Positions 35,022 to 44,378 of a stretch of DNA of 64,000 nt are shown here, one piece after another. Both the position numbers and the translations under genes were made by a program. How positions within the stretch are numbered: position 1 is the stretch's first letter; each line of letters starts with the position of its first letter. Origin of the DNA: Bradyrhizobium sp. LTSP849 (GTDB lineage Bacteria; Pseudomonadota; Alphaproteobacteria; Rhizobiales; Xanthobacteraceae); NCBI RefSeq assembly GCF_000938255.1, contig NZ_JYMR01000053.1, positions 124,001 through 188,000 of the forward strand, written 5' to 3'. Below the pieces are notes generated by a model that was not told where the DNA came from, did not search any database, and saw only the letters and a list, made by a program, of their open reading frames with translations.

Positions 35022-35204
35022 GGGTTGTCCTCGAAGTCTTGAGCGGGAGTGCCGGGGCGGGACTTAAGCGATCCCGGCCAATGGATGCAAGTGCATGTAC
35101 CGGCTGGATTTGGAAACCCAGCGTTTCACGAAAGCAGACGGTCGCTCAAAACAATCAGGCCGCCAAGAGGCGGCCCGATCTTTAGCGCAACTGCGTCACC
35201 TCGA

Positions 35205-36203
35205 TCAGATCGTTGGATTCCACGCCGACGGGATCAGGCGGTATTTGGCACCGTCCTTCTCGACATGTCCAACCGAGGGGAAGGTGAAGTGGAAGCCGAT
35301 CACAGTTGCCTTCTCGGCCGCCGCCATGTCGTAGAATTTGTGGCGCGTCTGCTGCGCCAGGGGACCGTCGGTATCGAACGCAACGTGCCAGTCCGGATTG
35401 CGCAGAAAGAACTCCGGGATGTTGGTGACGTCGGACTGGATCAGCACTTTTGCGTCGCCCGAAGCGATCGCGAAAGAGGTGTGACCTGGCGTGTGGCCCG
35501 GCGTCCCGATCGAAGTGATGCCTGGCGCGACCTCCTTGCCCCAATCATACTTCGTCACCTTGGATTCGAGGCCGGCAAAGGTCTTCTTCACGTTGGCAAA
35601 GTAGCCCTTCATCATCGCATTGGACTCGGCCTTGGCGGCGTTGTCTTCGCTGGTCCAGAATTCCCAGTCCTTGCCCGGCACCATGATCTCGGCATTCGGG
35701 AAGGCGAGCGCGCCGTCGGCCAGGCGGATGCCGTTGGTGTGGTCAGGATGCAGATGCGACAGCAGCACGACATCGATCGTCTTGGGATCGACGCCGGCAG
35801 CCTGAAGGTTTTGCAGCGTGCGGCCGACCGCGCCCTTGCTCGCCTCGAGATTGGCGACGCCGTTGCCGGTATCGATCAGCACGAGCTTGGAGCCGGTGTT
35901 GATGAGCTGCGGATTGAACGGCACGGTCACCATGCCCTTCGGCATGTAGGCAGCATCGGCCGCGGCGAGGGCTTCTTCCTTCGGGATGTTGACGACGAAC
36001 TTGTCGGGCATCGGGAACGAACGCGCACCGTCATTGATCGAGGTGCACTCGTAGGACCCGACCTTGTAGCGGTAGAAGCCCGGCGCCTGCGCGCCGCTTT
36101 GCGGCACCGCCGCATTGGTTGCAATTGGTCGCAGTCCGGTCACGGCAGCTGCGCCGACAGCGGCGGCGCCTGCGAGCAGGTGACGGCGTTTGAGATCTAT
36201 CAT
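35205..36203 (-). CDS. Exported MBL-fold metallo-hydrolase
   Basis: 332 residues from the ATG at 36203. The N-terminus MIDLKRRHLLAGAAAVGAAA looks like a Tat signal (twin Arg, RRHLLAG), so the enzyme may be exported folded. The metallo-beta-lactamase site is VVLLSHLHPDHTNGI, with the later His in TPGHTPGHTSFAI and Asp in LIQSDVTN. Related proteins include quinolone- or lactone-hydrolysing and alkylsulfatase-like enzymes; the substrate here is unknown. A 10-bp inverted repeat lies just upstream of the start. Confidence 0.88.
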   Translation of the reverse strand: MIDLKRRHLLAGAAAVGAAAVTGLRPIATNAAVPQSGAQAPGFYRYKVGSYECTSINDGARSFPMPDKFVVNIPKEEALAAADAAYMPKGMVTVPFNPQLINTGSKLVLIDTGNGVANLEASKGAVGRTLQNLQAAGVDPKTIDVVLLSHLHPDHTNGIRLADGALAFPNAEIMVPGKDWEFWTSEDNAAKAESNAMMKGYFANVKKTFAGLESKVTKYDWGKEVAPGITSIGTPGHTPGHTSFAIASGDAKVLIQSDVTNIPEFFLRNPDWHVAFDTDGPLAQQTRHKFYDMAAAEKATVIGFHFTFPSVGHVEKDGAKYRLIPSAWNPTI

Positions 36204-36214
36204 GGAGATGTCCC

Positions 36215-36280
36215 CTTCTGAGCGCTGTGCGGTTTTTCCGCTTTTAACGCGGCGGAATAATCTCCCGCTTCGCTCAGAAG
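36215..36280. promoter_or_regulatory. Inverted repeat in the leader of the MBL-fold gene
   Basis: CTTCTGAGCG (36215-36224) and CGCTCAGAAG (36271-36280) are perfect reverse complements 46 nt apart. The inner arm ends 11 nt upstream of the ATG at 36203, so it could hide the ribosome binding site in mRNA or act as a paired operator. The medium-chain dehydrogenase stop is 34 nt beyond the outer arm. Confidence 0.35.
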
Positions 36281-36314
36281 GCAAGACCTTCTTTCGGTGA
36301 TGTGCCGTCGTACA

Positions 36315-37454
36315 TCACGAAGATTTATTCGGGTTGATGAGGAATTTTTCGCCGGTGGCACGTTTGGCGTAGACCGCGATGTTGGCCGGTTCGAGCGTCT
36401 CCTGCAACGACACCACCTTGGTGTAATGGCTAGCGAAGGTCGTCTTCAACTCGTCGACCACGCGCTGGCGAAGTTTCGCGCCGTCCGCCTGCCCGATCTT
36501 CATCAGGAACGGAAACAGCAGCCAGCCGCCGACGCCCCAGGCCATGCCGAAGCCGCGTGGCAATTCGATCGGGCGGATATCGAGTCCGCCGTAAACATAG
36601 ACCTGCTTGTGCACGTTGGAGCCGTAGCGGCTGTATTCCTTCGCGGTCTTGTTGATCGCGACTTCCATGCAGTTGAGGATATCGCCCGCGAGCTTGCCGC
36701 CGCCAATGGCGTCGAAGGCGATGGTGGCGCCGGTCTCGACCAGCGCGTTGGTGAGATCGCCGAGGAAGCTCGGCGCAGAGGAGTCGACGACATATTTAGC
36801 ACCGATCTTGTGCAGGATGTCGGCCTGCTCCTTGCTGCGCACGATGTTGACCAGCGGGATTCCGTCCTTGATGCAGATCTTGTTCAGCATCTGGCCGAGA
36901 TTGGAGGCGGCCGCGGTGTGCACCAGCGCCTTGTGGCCCTCGCGCCGCATGGTCTCGGTCATGCCGAGCGCCGTCAGCGGATTGACGAAGCATGACGCGC
37001 CTTCCGCCGGCGTGGTGCCTGATGGCAGCGGCAGGCACTCGCGCACCTTGAGAGTCCGATACTGGGCATACATCGCGCCGCCGATCATGGCGACGGTCTT
37101 GCCCAGCAGCGCCTTCGCTGCATCGGACGAGCCGGTCCTGATGACGACGCCCGCGCCCTCGTTTCCGACTGGCATCGATTCATCGAGGCGAGCCGCCATC
37201 GCCCGCATCGCACCCTCCGGCACCTTCGCGGTGATGACCGGAGCGTCCTTCGTGCCGGAGGCCTTCGTCGTGCTCATGTCGGCGGCGCCGACCAGAAGCC
37301 CGAGGTCGGATGGGTTGATCGGCGCCGCCTCGACGCGGACGACGACCTCGTCCGGGCCAGGCTCGGGGGTCGGCACGTCGACGAGCGAGATCTCGAGCTC
37401 TCCGCTTGTCTTGATCAGCGAACGCAGTTGCAGGCCGCTCTTGCCGTCGCTCAT
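36315..37454 (-). CDS. Medium-chain dehydrogenase/reductase (quinone or enoyl reductase type)
   Basis: 379 residues with an N-terminal GroES-like part (VRVEAAPINPSDLGLLVG, PVGNEGAGVVIRTGSS) and a C-terminal Rossmann part (HTAAASNLGQMLNKICIKDG, then ATIAFDAIGGGKLAGDIL). The residues that bind catalytic zinc in alcohol dehydrogenases are absent, which favours the quinone oxidoreductase or 2-enoyl thioester reductase branch. An internal insertion near residues 70-85 lengthens the usual form of about 330 residues. It starts 36 nt after the eno stop and is probably read through from eno. Confidence 0.85.
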   Translation of the reverse strand: MSDGKSGLQLRSLIKTSGELEISLVDVPTPEPGPDEVVVRVEAAPINPSDLGLLVGAADMSTTKASGTKDAPVITAKVPEGAMRAMAARLDESMPVGNEGAGVVIRTGSSDAAKALLGKTVAMIGGAMYAQYRTLKVRECLPLPSGTTPAEGASCFVNPLTALGMTETMRREGHKALVHTAAASNLGQMLNKICIKDGIPLVNIVRSKEQADILHKIGAKYVVDSSAPSFLGDLTNALVETGATIAFDAIGGGKLAGDILNCMEVAINKTAKEYSRYGSNVHKQVYVYGGLDIRPIELPRGFGMAWGVGGWLLFPFLMKIGQADGAKLRQRVVDELKTTFASHYTKVVSLQETLEPANIAVYAKRATGEKFLINPNKSS

Positions 37455-37490
37455 GTCGATCCTCCCTTGTTGCCTATTCGAGGCGCTGGC

Positions 37491-38774
37491 TTATGCCAGC
37501 GCCTTCAGTGCCGCCTTGCCGCCGTAGAGCCCCTGCTTGCCGAGCTGCTGCTCGATGCGCAGGAGCTGGTTGTATTTGGCAGTGCGATCGGAACGTGCAA
37601 GGGAGCCGGTCTTGATCTGTCCGCAATTGGTGGCGACCGCGAGGTCGGCGATGGTGGAATCCTCGGTCTCGCCGGAGCGGTGCGACATGACCGAGGTGTA
37701 GCCGGCCTTGTGGGCCATCTCGACGGCGGCGAGCGTCTCGGTCAGCGTGCCGATCTGGTTGACCTTGATCAGGATCGAATTGGCGCGACCGGCCTTGATG
37801 CCGTCTGCCAGGCGCTTGACATTGGTGACGAAGAGATCGTCGCCGACCAGCTGGCACTTGTTACCGATGAGGTCGGTGAGCTCCTTCCAGCCGTCCATGT
37901 CGTCTTCGGACATGCCGTCCTCGATGGTGACGATCGGATAGCGGCCGACGAGATCGGCGAGATACTTCGCCTGCTCGGACACCGAGCGGGTCTTGCCCTC
38001 GCCTTCATAGACGTACTTGCCGTCCTTGAAGAACTCGGTCGAGGCGCAGTCGAGCCCGATCACGATGTCGGAGCCCGCCTTGTAGCCGGCTTTGCCGATC
38101 GCGTTCATGACGAACTCGAGCGCGGCATCCGCCGACGGCAGGTTCGGCGCAAAGCCGCCTTCGTCGCCGACATTGGTGTTATGACCGGCCTTCTTCAGCT
38201 CGGACTTCAGCGTGTGGAAGACTTCCGCGCCGCAGCGCAGGGCCTCGGCAAAGCTCGAAGCGCCGACCGGCAGGATCATGAACTCCTGGAAGTCGATCGG
38301 GTTATCAGCGTGCATGCCGCCATTGATGATGTTCATCATCGGCACCGGCAAGAGCCGCGCCGAGGTGCCGCCGACGTAGCGATAGAGCGGCATGTCGAGC
38401 GAGTTCGCGGCCGCCTTGGCGACGGCGAGCGAGACGCCGAGGATGGCATTGGCGCCGAGCCGGCTCTTGTTCGCGGTACCATCGAGATCGATCATGATCT
38501 GGTCGATCTGGACCTGCTGCTCGGCATCGATGCCGCTCAGGGCCTCGAAGATCTCGCCATTGACGGCGCCGACCGCCTTGGTGACGCCCTTGCCGAGATA
38601 GCGGGCCTTGTCACCGTCGCGCAGTTCCACGGCCTCATGGGCGCCCGTGGAGGCGCCGGACGGCACCGCCGCGCGGCCAAGCGCGCCGTCTTCCAGCACG
38701 ACGTCGACCTCGACGGTGGGATTGCCGCGGCTATCCAGGATTTCGCGTCCGATGATGTCGACGATGGCGGTCAT
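37491..38774 (-). CDS. eno: Enolase
   Basis: Phosphopyruvate hydratase of glycolysis, 427 residues, the usual length. It begins MTAIVDIIGREILDSRGNPT at the ATG at 38774 and has SGASTGAHEAVELRDGD, the metal Asp in GLDCASTEF, SIEDG-type VTIEDGMSEDDMDGW, catalytic Lys in ILIKVNQIGTLTET and the closing MSHRSGETEDSTIADLA block. The gene heads a minus-strand run toward ftsB and the pdh genes. Divergent from queF. Confidence 0.97.
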   Translation of the reverse strand: MTAIVDIIGREILDSRGNPTVEVDVVLEDGALGRAAVPSGASTGAHEAVELRDGDKARYLGKGVTKAVGAVNGEIFEALSGIDAEQQVQIDQIMIDLDGTANKSRLGANAILGVSLAVAKAAANSLDMPLYRYVGGTSARLLPVPMMNIINGGMHADNPIDFQEFMILPVGASSFAEALRCGAEVFHTLKSELKKAGHNTNVGDEGGFAPNLPSADAALEFVMNAIGKAGYKAGSDIVIGLDCASTEFFKDGKYVYEGEGKTRSVSEQAKYLADLVGRYPIVTIEDGMSEDDMDGWKELTDLIGNKCQLVGDDLFVTNVKRLADGIKAGRANSILIKVNQIGTLTETLAAVEMAHKAGYTSVMSHRSGETEDSTIADLAVATNCGQIKTGSLARSDRTAKYNQLLRIEQQLGKQGLYGGKAALKALA

Positions 38775-38900
38775 GAGGGCCTCTTTTCGGGGAACGGAGG
38801 GGGCAGTTGGCGGTGCTTCTACCGCAATGCATCGGAGCGGAAAAGGCCGGGTGACGGCCGCGCGATGATTGGCTAAGAGGGCCACCACGGAGGCGGCCTG

Positions 38901-39389
38901 ATGTCGAAAAAGCCCAGCAAATCGAACACCTCACCTGCAAACTCACCTTCTTTGCAGCTAGGACGTGCCGTGGAATGGCCAGATGCGCCCGAAAAGGCGA
39001 AGCTCGACCGCGTGCCGAATCCGCAAGGAGGGACGGATTACCTGGTCCGTTTCACCGTGCCGGAATTCACCTCGCTCTGCCCGGTCACCGGCCAGCCGGA
39101 TTTCGCCCATCTGATGATCGACTACGCGCCCGGCCAATGGCTGCTGGAGTCGAAATCGCTCAAGCTTTACATCGCGAGCTTCCGCAACCACGGCGCCTTC
39201 CACGAAGACTGCACCGTGATGATCGGCAAGCGCATCGCGTCCGAGATCAAGCCAAAATGGCTCCGCATCGGCGGCTATTGGTATCCGCGCGGCGGCATCC
39301 CGATCGACGTGTTCTGGCAGACCGGCCGCGTGCCGAAGGGCCTGTGGGTGCCGGAGCAAGGCGTCGCGCCCTATCGCGGGCGGGGTTAA
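38901..39389 (+). CDS. queF: NADPH-dependent 7-cyano-7-deazaguanine reductase
   Basis: Reduces preQ0 to preQ1 in queuosine synthesis. At 162 residues it is the short, single-domain QueF type. The catalytic Cys lies in VPEFTSLCPVTGQPDFAHL, the family motif E-S/K-S/L-K as LLESKSLKLYIASFRNHGAFHEDC, and the C-terminal YWYPRGGIPIDVFWQ is conserved. The ATG at 38901 is followed by a polar tail of about 20 residues not needed for activity. Transcribed alone between eno and a convergent TfoX-domain gene. Confidence 0.96.
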   Translation: MSKKPSKSNTSPANSPSLQLGRAVEWPDAPEKAKLDRVPNPQGGTDYLVRFTVPEFTSLCPVTGQPDFAHLMIDYAPGQWLLESKSLKLYIASFRNHGAFHEDCTVMIGKRIASEIKPKWLRIGGYWYPRGGIPIDVFWQTGRVPKGLWVPEQGVAPYRGRG

Positions 39390-39403
39390 CCAGGCCAGAG
39401 CGA

Positions 39404-39790
39404 TTATCTCAGAGGCCGCCGCTTGGTCGCCCGCTTTGGCGCTGTCGGCCCTCTCTTACGCGCGACGCGACGTGCCGCCGCCAGCGCCGAGCGCGCCCAG
39501 GTGACGAGTTCATCGGGTTCATCGAAAAGCCGCTCGGGCGCTCGCCAGAACGAGAGATCGATTGAGCCGCCCCGCTTCTCATAATTGAGCGGCGGAAACG
39601 ACTCCGCTTCCTTGAAAGCCACCCGGTTGTCGTCATCAACCCGGAAGTAGAGCGTGTTGTCACGGACCATCCCGAGCATGAATCCATCACAGAACACGCC
39701 GGTCTTGCCGAACATGCGCCGCACATTGATGTGTCCGAGCGGAGCGAGCTGCTCGCGCAGGAACTCGACGAAGCTGTCGCTGGCAACCAT
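39404..39790 (-). CDS. TfoX N-terminal domain protein
   Basis: 128 residues. The TfoX-N fold is seen in FVEFLREQLAPLGHINVRRMFGK, GVFCDGFMLGMVRDNTLYFRVDD and FPPLNYEKRGGSIDLSFWRAPERL. A short Arg/Lys-rich tail closes it. TfoX proteins induce competence in Haemophilus and Vibrio, but these lone N-domain proteins are of unknown role in alphaproteobacteria. Convergent with queF, 14 nt apart. Confidence 0.9.
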   Translation of the reverse strand: MVASDSFVEFLREQLAPLGHINVRRMFGKTGVFCDGFMLGMVRDNTLYFRVDDDNRVAFKEAESFPPLNYEKRGGSIDLSFWRAPERLFDEPDELVTWARSALAAARRVARKRGPTAPKRATKRRPLR

Positions 39791-39951
39791 CTCCAGTCCT
39801 CAGCGGGGCGGCTCGAACTCGAGGCCTCGTTTCGCCTGACGATATGGGCCCCACGTTGGATTTGTGACAGGATTCCGCGTCGTCTCAAGCAGGAATCGCC
39901 GCACCCCGATGCCGCGCGGGTCTTCCTGACTTGTGCTTCTGCCCGGCAGCC

Positions 39952-42045
39952 TTACGCCACCGCACGCACCTTGGTGATGAAGCTGTCCACCTCGCCCGTG
40001 AGCGAGGACGACTGGCTCGACAAATTGGCGGCGGCCTTCAGCACGCCCGACGCGGCGCGGCCGGTCTCGTTCGCCGCTGACGAGACGCTGGCGATATTGC
40101 GCGTGACGGTCGAGGTCGCTTCCGCGGTGTGCTGGACGGTGTTGGCAATCTCGGCGGTCGCCTTGTTCTGCTCCTCGATGGCGGCAGCGATGGTGCGATT
40201 GATGCTCGAGACTTCCTCGATGGTCTTGACGATGCCGTCGATGGCGGAGACCGCCTTCTGCGTCGCGCCCTGGATCTCCGTGATCTGGGCGCTGATCTCT
40301 TCGGTGGCTTTCGCCGTCTGCGACGCGAGGTTCTTCACCTCGCTTGCCACGACCGCAAAGCCGCGCCCGGATTCGCCGGCGCGCGCGGCCTCGATCGTCG
40401 CGTTCAGTGCCAAGAGATTGGTCTGGCCCGCGATCGAGGTGATGAGACCAATGACCTCGCCGATGCGGTCGGCACCGTCGGCAAGTGCGCGCACGGTGCT
40501 GTCGGTCTCCTTGACGGTGACGACCGCCTGCTCGGTGGCGCGGCTCGCCTGCTCGACCTGGCGGTTGATCTCGCGGATGGAGGCATTGAGCTCCTCGGCC
40601 GCGGCCGCGACCGTCTGCACGCCGCCGCCGACCTGGTCGGCCAGCGTCGAGGCCGAGCCGGCCTGGGTCTGGGCTTCCGCCGCCGTGCCCGACATCGAGC
40701 GTGCCGTCGTCTCCAACTCGCTGGAGGCGCTCGAAAGCGTCTGCACCATCTGGCCGATCCGGCTTTCGAACTGCCGCACCAGGCCCGAGAGCTCGGACGC
40801 GCGCTTCTCCTTGTCGGCGCGTTCGACGGCCTGATCACCCGACAGACGCTCGGCGTTGATCATGGCATCCTTGAACACCTGCAAGGCCGCGGCCATGCGG
40901 CCGATCTCGTCATTGCGGTCGAGGCCCGGCACCTCACTGGCGAAATCATGCGCTGCGAAGCGGGTCATGATGCCGGTGATCGCGGTCAGCGGCCGGGTGA
41001 CGCGGTTGCGCATCAGCATCAGCCCGCCAATCGTCAGCGCGAGAGAGGCCGGTAGCAGGAGCCCGAACAGGATCAGGCCGATGCGCGCTTGCGCTGTGTC
41101 CTCTTCCGCACGCGAGATCATGTTGGCGAGCGCAGACTGGGTGGCAATGACGAGCTTCTCGGCGCCGGCAAGCTGGCGGTTGCGGAAATCGAGACCGGTG
41201 ATGCCGGCGGGCTCGCCCTTCAACAAGCGGGCTGCAACGGTGTTACGCTCGTCATAGAGTTCGCCGGACATGTTCGGCTCGGCGTCGCGGATCGCCTGCA
41301 ACAGCGCAGGCGACGCGGCATTCACGCTCAGATTCCGCACGATGCTCCAGGCCGCCTGCGAGCGCCCGCGCAGATCGGCGAAATCGGTGCCGTCGGAGGC
41401 GGCCCAAGACTTGTTCGCCAGGATCGTGCTGAACTGCGACAGGATGGTCTGGCCGACCGTCGCGCGGGTCAGCCAGGCCGACTGCTTGACCAGCAGCAGG
41501 CGGTCGACGACCGGATCGATCAGGGTCATGCTGTTGTCCAGATGCGCGGTCACCTCGCCGATCGCATCCATATAGGCGTCGGATGCCTTGGCCCAGGCCG
41601 GGGTCAGGGTCGCATCACGCGCCGCCTTCTCCTGGCGCAGCGCTGCCGTGGAGCGCGCCCGCAGGCCGTCGACGTCCTGCCAGGTGCCACGCAGCTTCTG
41701 CACGCGCTCGGCGAGGCCGGGCAGATCGAGCTGCTCGAGGGTCTGGAGCGCCTGCCCATAGTTCTTGATGGCTACCGCGCGCATGTCGGCGATGGCGCTG
41801 AGCGTGTTCTCAGGGGTCGGCACGGGCGCCGACAGATTGCTCAGCGTATCTCCGCGCTCGAGCCGGAACACCACCAGCGCATTGGTCATGTCACGGCTCG
41901 CGATCGCAAGTGACACGATGCGGTTGCTGTCGGCATAGCGGCTGACCGCCTGCTTCAGGCTGTAGGTGCAGATGAGGACGAGGACGATACCGAGAGAACC
42001 GACCACTGCCCCGAGAATGCGGGCGACCGAGCGTTGCTTTTGCAT
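39952..42045 (-). CDS. Methyl-accepting chemotaxis protein
   Basis: 697 residues: TM1 near the N-terminus (ILGAVVGSLGIVLVLICTYS), a periplasmic all-helical sensor of about 290 residues, TM2 (LILFGLLLPASLALTIGGLML), HAMP (NRVTRPLTAITGIMTRFAA) and a cytoplasmic signalling domain. The CheA/CheW-binding hairpin is seen as ITSIAGQTNLLALNATIEAARAGESGRGFAVVA. The sensor has no clear dCache or sCache mark, so the ligand is unknown. No che genes are adjacent. Confidence 0.95.
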   Translation of the reverse strand: MQKQRSVARILGAVVGSLGIVLVLICTYSLKQAVSRYADSNRIVSLAIASRDMTNALVVFRLERGDTLSNLSAPVPTPENTLSAIADMRAVAIKNYGQALQTLEQLDLPGLAERVQKLRGTWQDVDGLRARSTAALRQEKAARDATLTPAWAKASDAYMDAIGEVTAHLDNSMTLIDPVVDRLLLVKQSAWLTRATVGQTILSQFSTILANKSWAASDGTDFADLRGRSQAAWSIVRNLSVNAASPALLQAIRDAEPNMSGELYDERNTVAARLLKGEPAGITGLDFRNRQLAGAEKLVIATQSALANMISRAEEDTAQARIGLILFGLLLPASLALTIGGLMLMRNRVTRPLTAITGIMTRFAAHDFASEVPGLDRNDEIGRMAAALQVFKDAMINAERLSGDQAVERADKEKRASELSGLVRQFESRIGQMVQTLSSASSELETTARSMSGTAAEAQTQAGSASTLADQVGGGVQTVAAAAEELNASIREINRQVEQASRATEQAVVTVKETDSTVRALADGADRIGEVIGLITSIAGQTNLLALNATIEAARAGESGRGFAVVASEVKNLASQTAKATEEISAQITEIQGATQKAVSAIDGIVKTIEEVSSINRTIAAAIEEQNKATAEIANTVQHTAEATSTVTRNIASVSSAANETGRAASGVLKAAANLSSQSSSLTGEVDSFITKVRAVA

Positions 42046-42188
42046 CTGACGATCCGATGGAGTGATGCCGCAACCGACGGCTTGGCGGCACTCTACGAAT
42101 CGAAGGGTGAGATTTGATTTAAGATTGAAGGGATGCCGCTACCGTTCTTTCCCGGAAAAATACGGACATCGGTAATTCGATACTTCCG

Positions 42189-43400
42189 TCAGGCCCGCGC
42201 GTCGGACGGCGCCCGCTGTTTGAGCAGCCGGGCGCAGACGAGCCCAAGAACCACCATGATCGCGGCACTCGTCATCAGGGTCGGCACCTTGCCGCCGTGC
42301 TGGAGGCCAAGGCCATAGGCCAGCGGTCCGACGGTCTGTCCCATGAAGAAGAAGAACGAATGCAGCGACATCGCCGTCGCCCGCGCTCCGATCGACAGCT
42401 CGCTGGCGAACACCTGCAAACAGCCATGGATCATGTAGAAGCCCCAGCCCATCGCCAGCATGCTGACGAACTGGAGCTTCCAACCGGGACCGAAGGCGAG
42501 CGCACCGAGCTGGAGCGCCACGAGGCTCGCGCCCGCGATCATCATCCCCTTGACGCCGAGCAGCGGTAGGAAGCGCGACACCGTGAAGGTGTAGAACAGC
42601 CCGCCAATTGCAAAACCCGCGATCACGATGCCCGCAATCGACAGCGACTTCTCACCGAGATCAAACAGAAGCGCGGCGATGAAGGGAAACAGGCCGAACA
42701 CGCAGCAGCCCTCGACGAACACGGCCGAGTAGCAGTAGCGCGTGTTGGGATTGGCAAAGATGGTGCGGTAGCCCTGCCGCAAGGTCTTGAAGTCGGTCTT
42801 CGGCGGAGCGGCAAGAGCGGCACCGCGAAAGCCCACCGCCACCGCCGCGGCCGCGATCAGGCCGAGCGCACCGAGAACCACCAGCACACCTCGCCAGCCG
42901 ATGAGATCGCCGATGATGCCGGAGGCCGACGCGCCAAGGAGATTGCCGGTCATTGAACCCGCCATCGTGCGCCCGATCGCGACCTGCCGCTTGGCCGGCG
43001 CGACGAGGTCGGCGGTCAGGCCGAGGGCGACCGGAAACACGCCGCCCGAAGCGATCCCCGCCAGGATGCGGCTCGCGAACAAGCCCGAGAAGGACGTGGC
43101 GAGCGCGCCCAGGATGCAGGCCACGCCAAGCAGCGCCAGACACAGCGTCATCAATCGCGCCTTGCCGAACAGATCGGCGGCGGCTCCGACAGCGGGCTGA
43201 ACCAGCGCGTAGATCAAGGCAAAGCCGGCCGCAACGCTCGCCGCTGTCGTGATGCTGACCGCAAAATCCTCCGCGACATGCGGCAGGACAGGATCAAGCG
43301 CTCGCGTCGACAACGCCGCCGAGAATCCGGCGAGCGCGATGATGTTGATCGCGGGTGGAAACTTCTGGTCGGACGACGGCCCGGTCACAGGCTGGTGCAT
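42189..43400 (-). CDS. MFS transporter
   Basis: 403 residues with about 12 membrane spans. MFS marks are the loop 2-3 motif in GAAADLFGKARLMTLCLALLG and ASRILAGIASGGVFPVALGL in TM4. It looks like the DHA1/Bcr-type drug or metabolite efflux subfamily. Its ATG shares one base with the TGA of kdsA (TGATG), so it is translated with the KDO-8-phosphate synthase. A link to lipopolysaccharide or sugar export is possible but unproven. Confidence 0.9.
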   Translation of the reverse strand: MHQPVTGPSSDQKFPPAINIIALAGFSAALSTRALDPVLPHVAEDFAVSITTAASVAAGFALIYALVQPAVGAAADLFGKARLMTLCLALLGVACILGALATSFSGLFASRILAGIASGGVFPVALGLTADLVAPAKRQVAIGRTMAGSMTGNLLGASASGIIGDLIGWRGVLVVLGALGLIAAAAVAVGFRGAALAAPPKTDFKTLRQGYRTIFANPNTRYCYSAVFVEGCCVFGLFPFIAALLFDLGEKSLSIAGIVIAGFAIGGLFYTFTVSRFLPLLGVKGMMIAGASLVALQLGALAFGPGWKLQFVSMLAMGWGFYMIHGCLQVFASELSIGARATAMSLHSFFFFMGQTVGPLAYGLGLQHGGKVPTLMTSAAIMVVLGLVCARLLKQRAPSDARA

Positions 43401-44281
43401 CAGCGCGGAGTGCTCTTGGCCAGCGCGTCGAACGCCATCAGCTTGCGGATGAGCCCCTCGAACTCGCGCAGCGGCACCATGTTGGGCCCGTCCGAAGGCG
43501 CATGATCGGGATCGGGATGGGTCTCGATGAAGACACCGGCGACGCCGACCGCCACGGCCGCGCGCGCCAGCACCGGTACGAATTCGCGCTCGCCGCCTGA
43601 GGATGCCCCCTTCCCGCCCGGCTGCTGCACCGAATGAGTGGCGTCAAAGATCACGGGCGCACCGGTGGTGCGCGCCAGGATTGGCAGCGCGCGCATGTCC
43701 GAGACGAGCGTGTTGTAGCCGAAGGACGCGCCGCGTTCGGTGACGAGCACATTGGGATTGTTCGCGCCGGTGATTTTGGCGACGACATTCGCCATGTCCC
43801 AGGGCGCAAGAAACTGCCCCTTCTTGACGTTTACGACCTTGCCGGTTGCGGCCGCCGCGAGCAGCAGATCGGTCTGGCGGCACAGGAAGGCCGGGATCTG
43901 CAACACGTCCACCGCCTGCGCCACCTCGGCGCATTGCGCGGCGTCGTGCACGTCGGTCAGCACGGGTAGTCCAATCGATGAACGGATCTCGGCGAAGATC
44001 GGCAGTGACTGCGCAAGCCCGAGGCCGCGCGCCGCCGAAGCGCTGGTACGGTTGGCCTTGTCGAACGAGGTCTTGTAGACGAGGCCGACGTTCAGCCGCG
44101 CCGCGATCTCCTTCAGCGCTGAGGCCACCTCCAGCGCATGCTGGCGGCTTTCGAGCTGGCATGGCCCGGCAATGATCGAGATCGGCAGATCATTGCCGAA
44201 TTTGACCGTGCCAATGGTAACGACCGGGGCCGCTGAATTCGAAGAGCTCAAGGCCAATATCCCTCGTTTCGCCGCGACCAT
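43400..44281 (-). CDS. kdsA: 3-deoxy-8-phosphooctulonate synthase
   Basis: Condenses phosphoenolpyruvate with arabinose-5-phosphate to make KDO-8-phosphate for lipid A core. 293 residues with the PEP-binding SIIAGPCQLESRQHALEVA, YKTSFDKANRTS, DVLQIPAFLCRQTDLLLA, VNVKKGQFLAPWDM and the late DATHSVQQPGG. It begins with an in-frame start at 44281; an internal start nearer VVTIGTVKF is possible, since the first 15 residues are not conserved. Translationally coupled to the MFS gene. Confidence 0.95.
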   Translation of the reverse strand: MVAAKRGILALSSSNSAAPVVTIGTVKFGNDLPISIIAGPCQLESRQHALEVASALKEIAARLNVGLVYKTSFDKANRTSASAARGLGLAQSLPIFAEIRSSIGLPVLTDVHDAAQCAEVAQAVDVLQIPAFLCRQTDLLLAAAATGKVVNVKKGQFLAPWDMANVVAKITGANNPNVLVTERGASFGYNTLVSDMRALPILARTTGAPVIFDATHSVQQPGGKGASSGGEREFVPVLARAAVAVGVAGVFIETHPDPDHAPSDGPNMVPLREFEGLIRKLMAFDALAKSTPR

Positions 44282-44378
44282 AGCGGCGATGAGGGGGCGA
44301 TCAACCCCATTCGTCCGGGGCTATCAGAATATCAGGGTTGCGCGAGGGGGCCCCGCCGCAGCCCATGCCGGACAGCCG

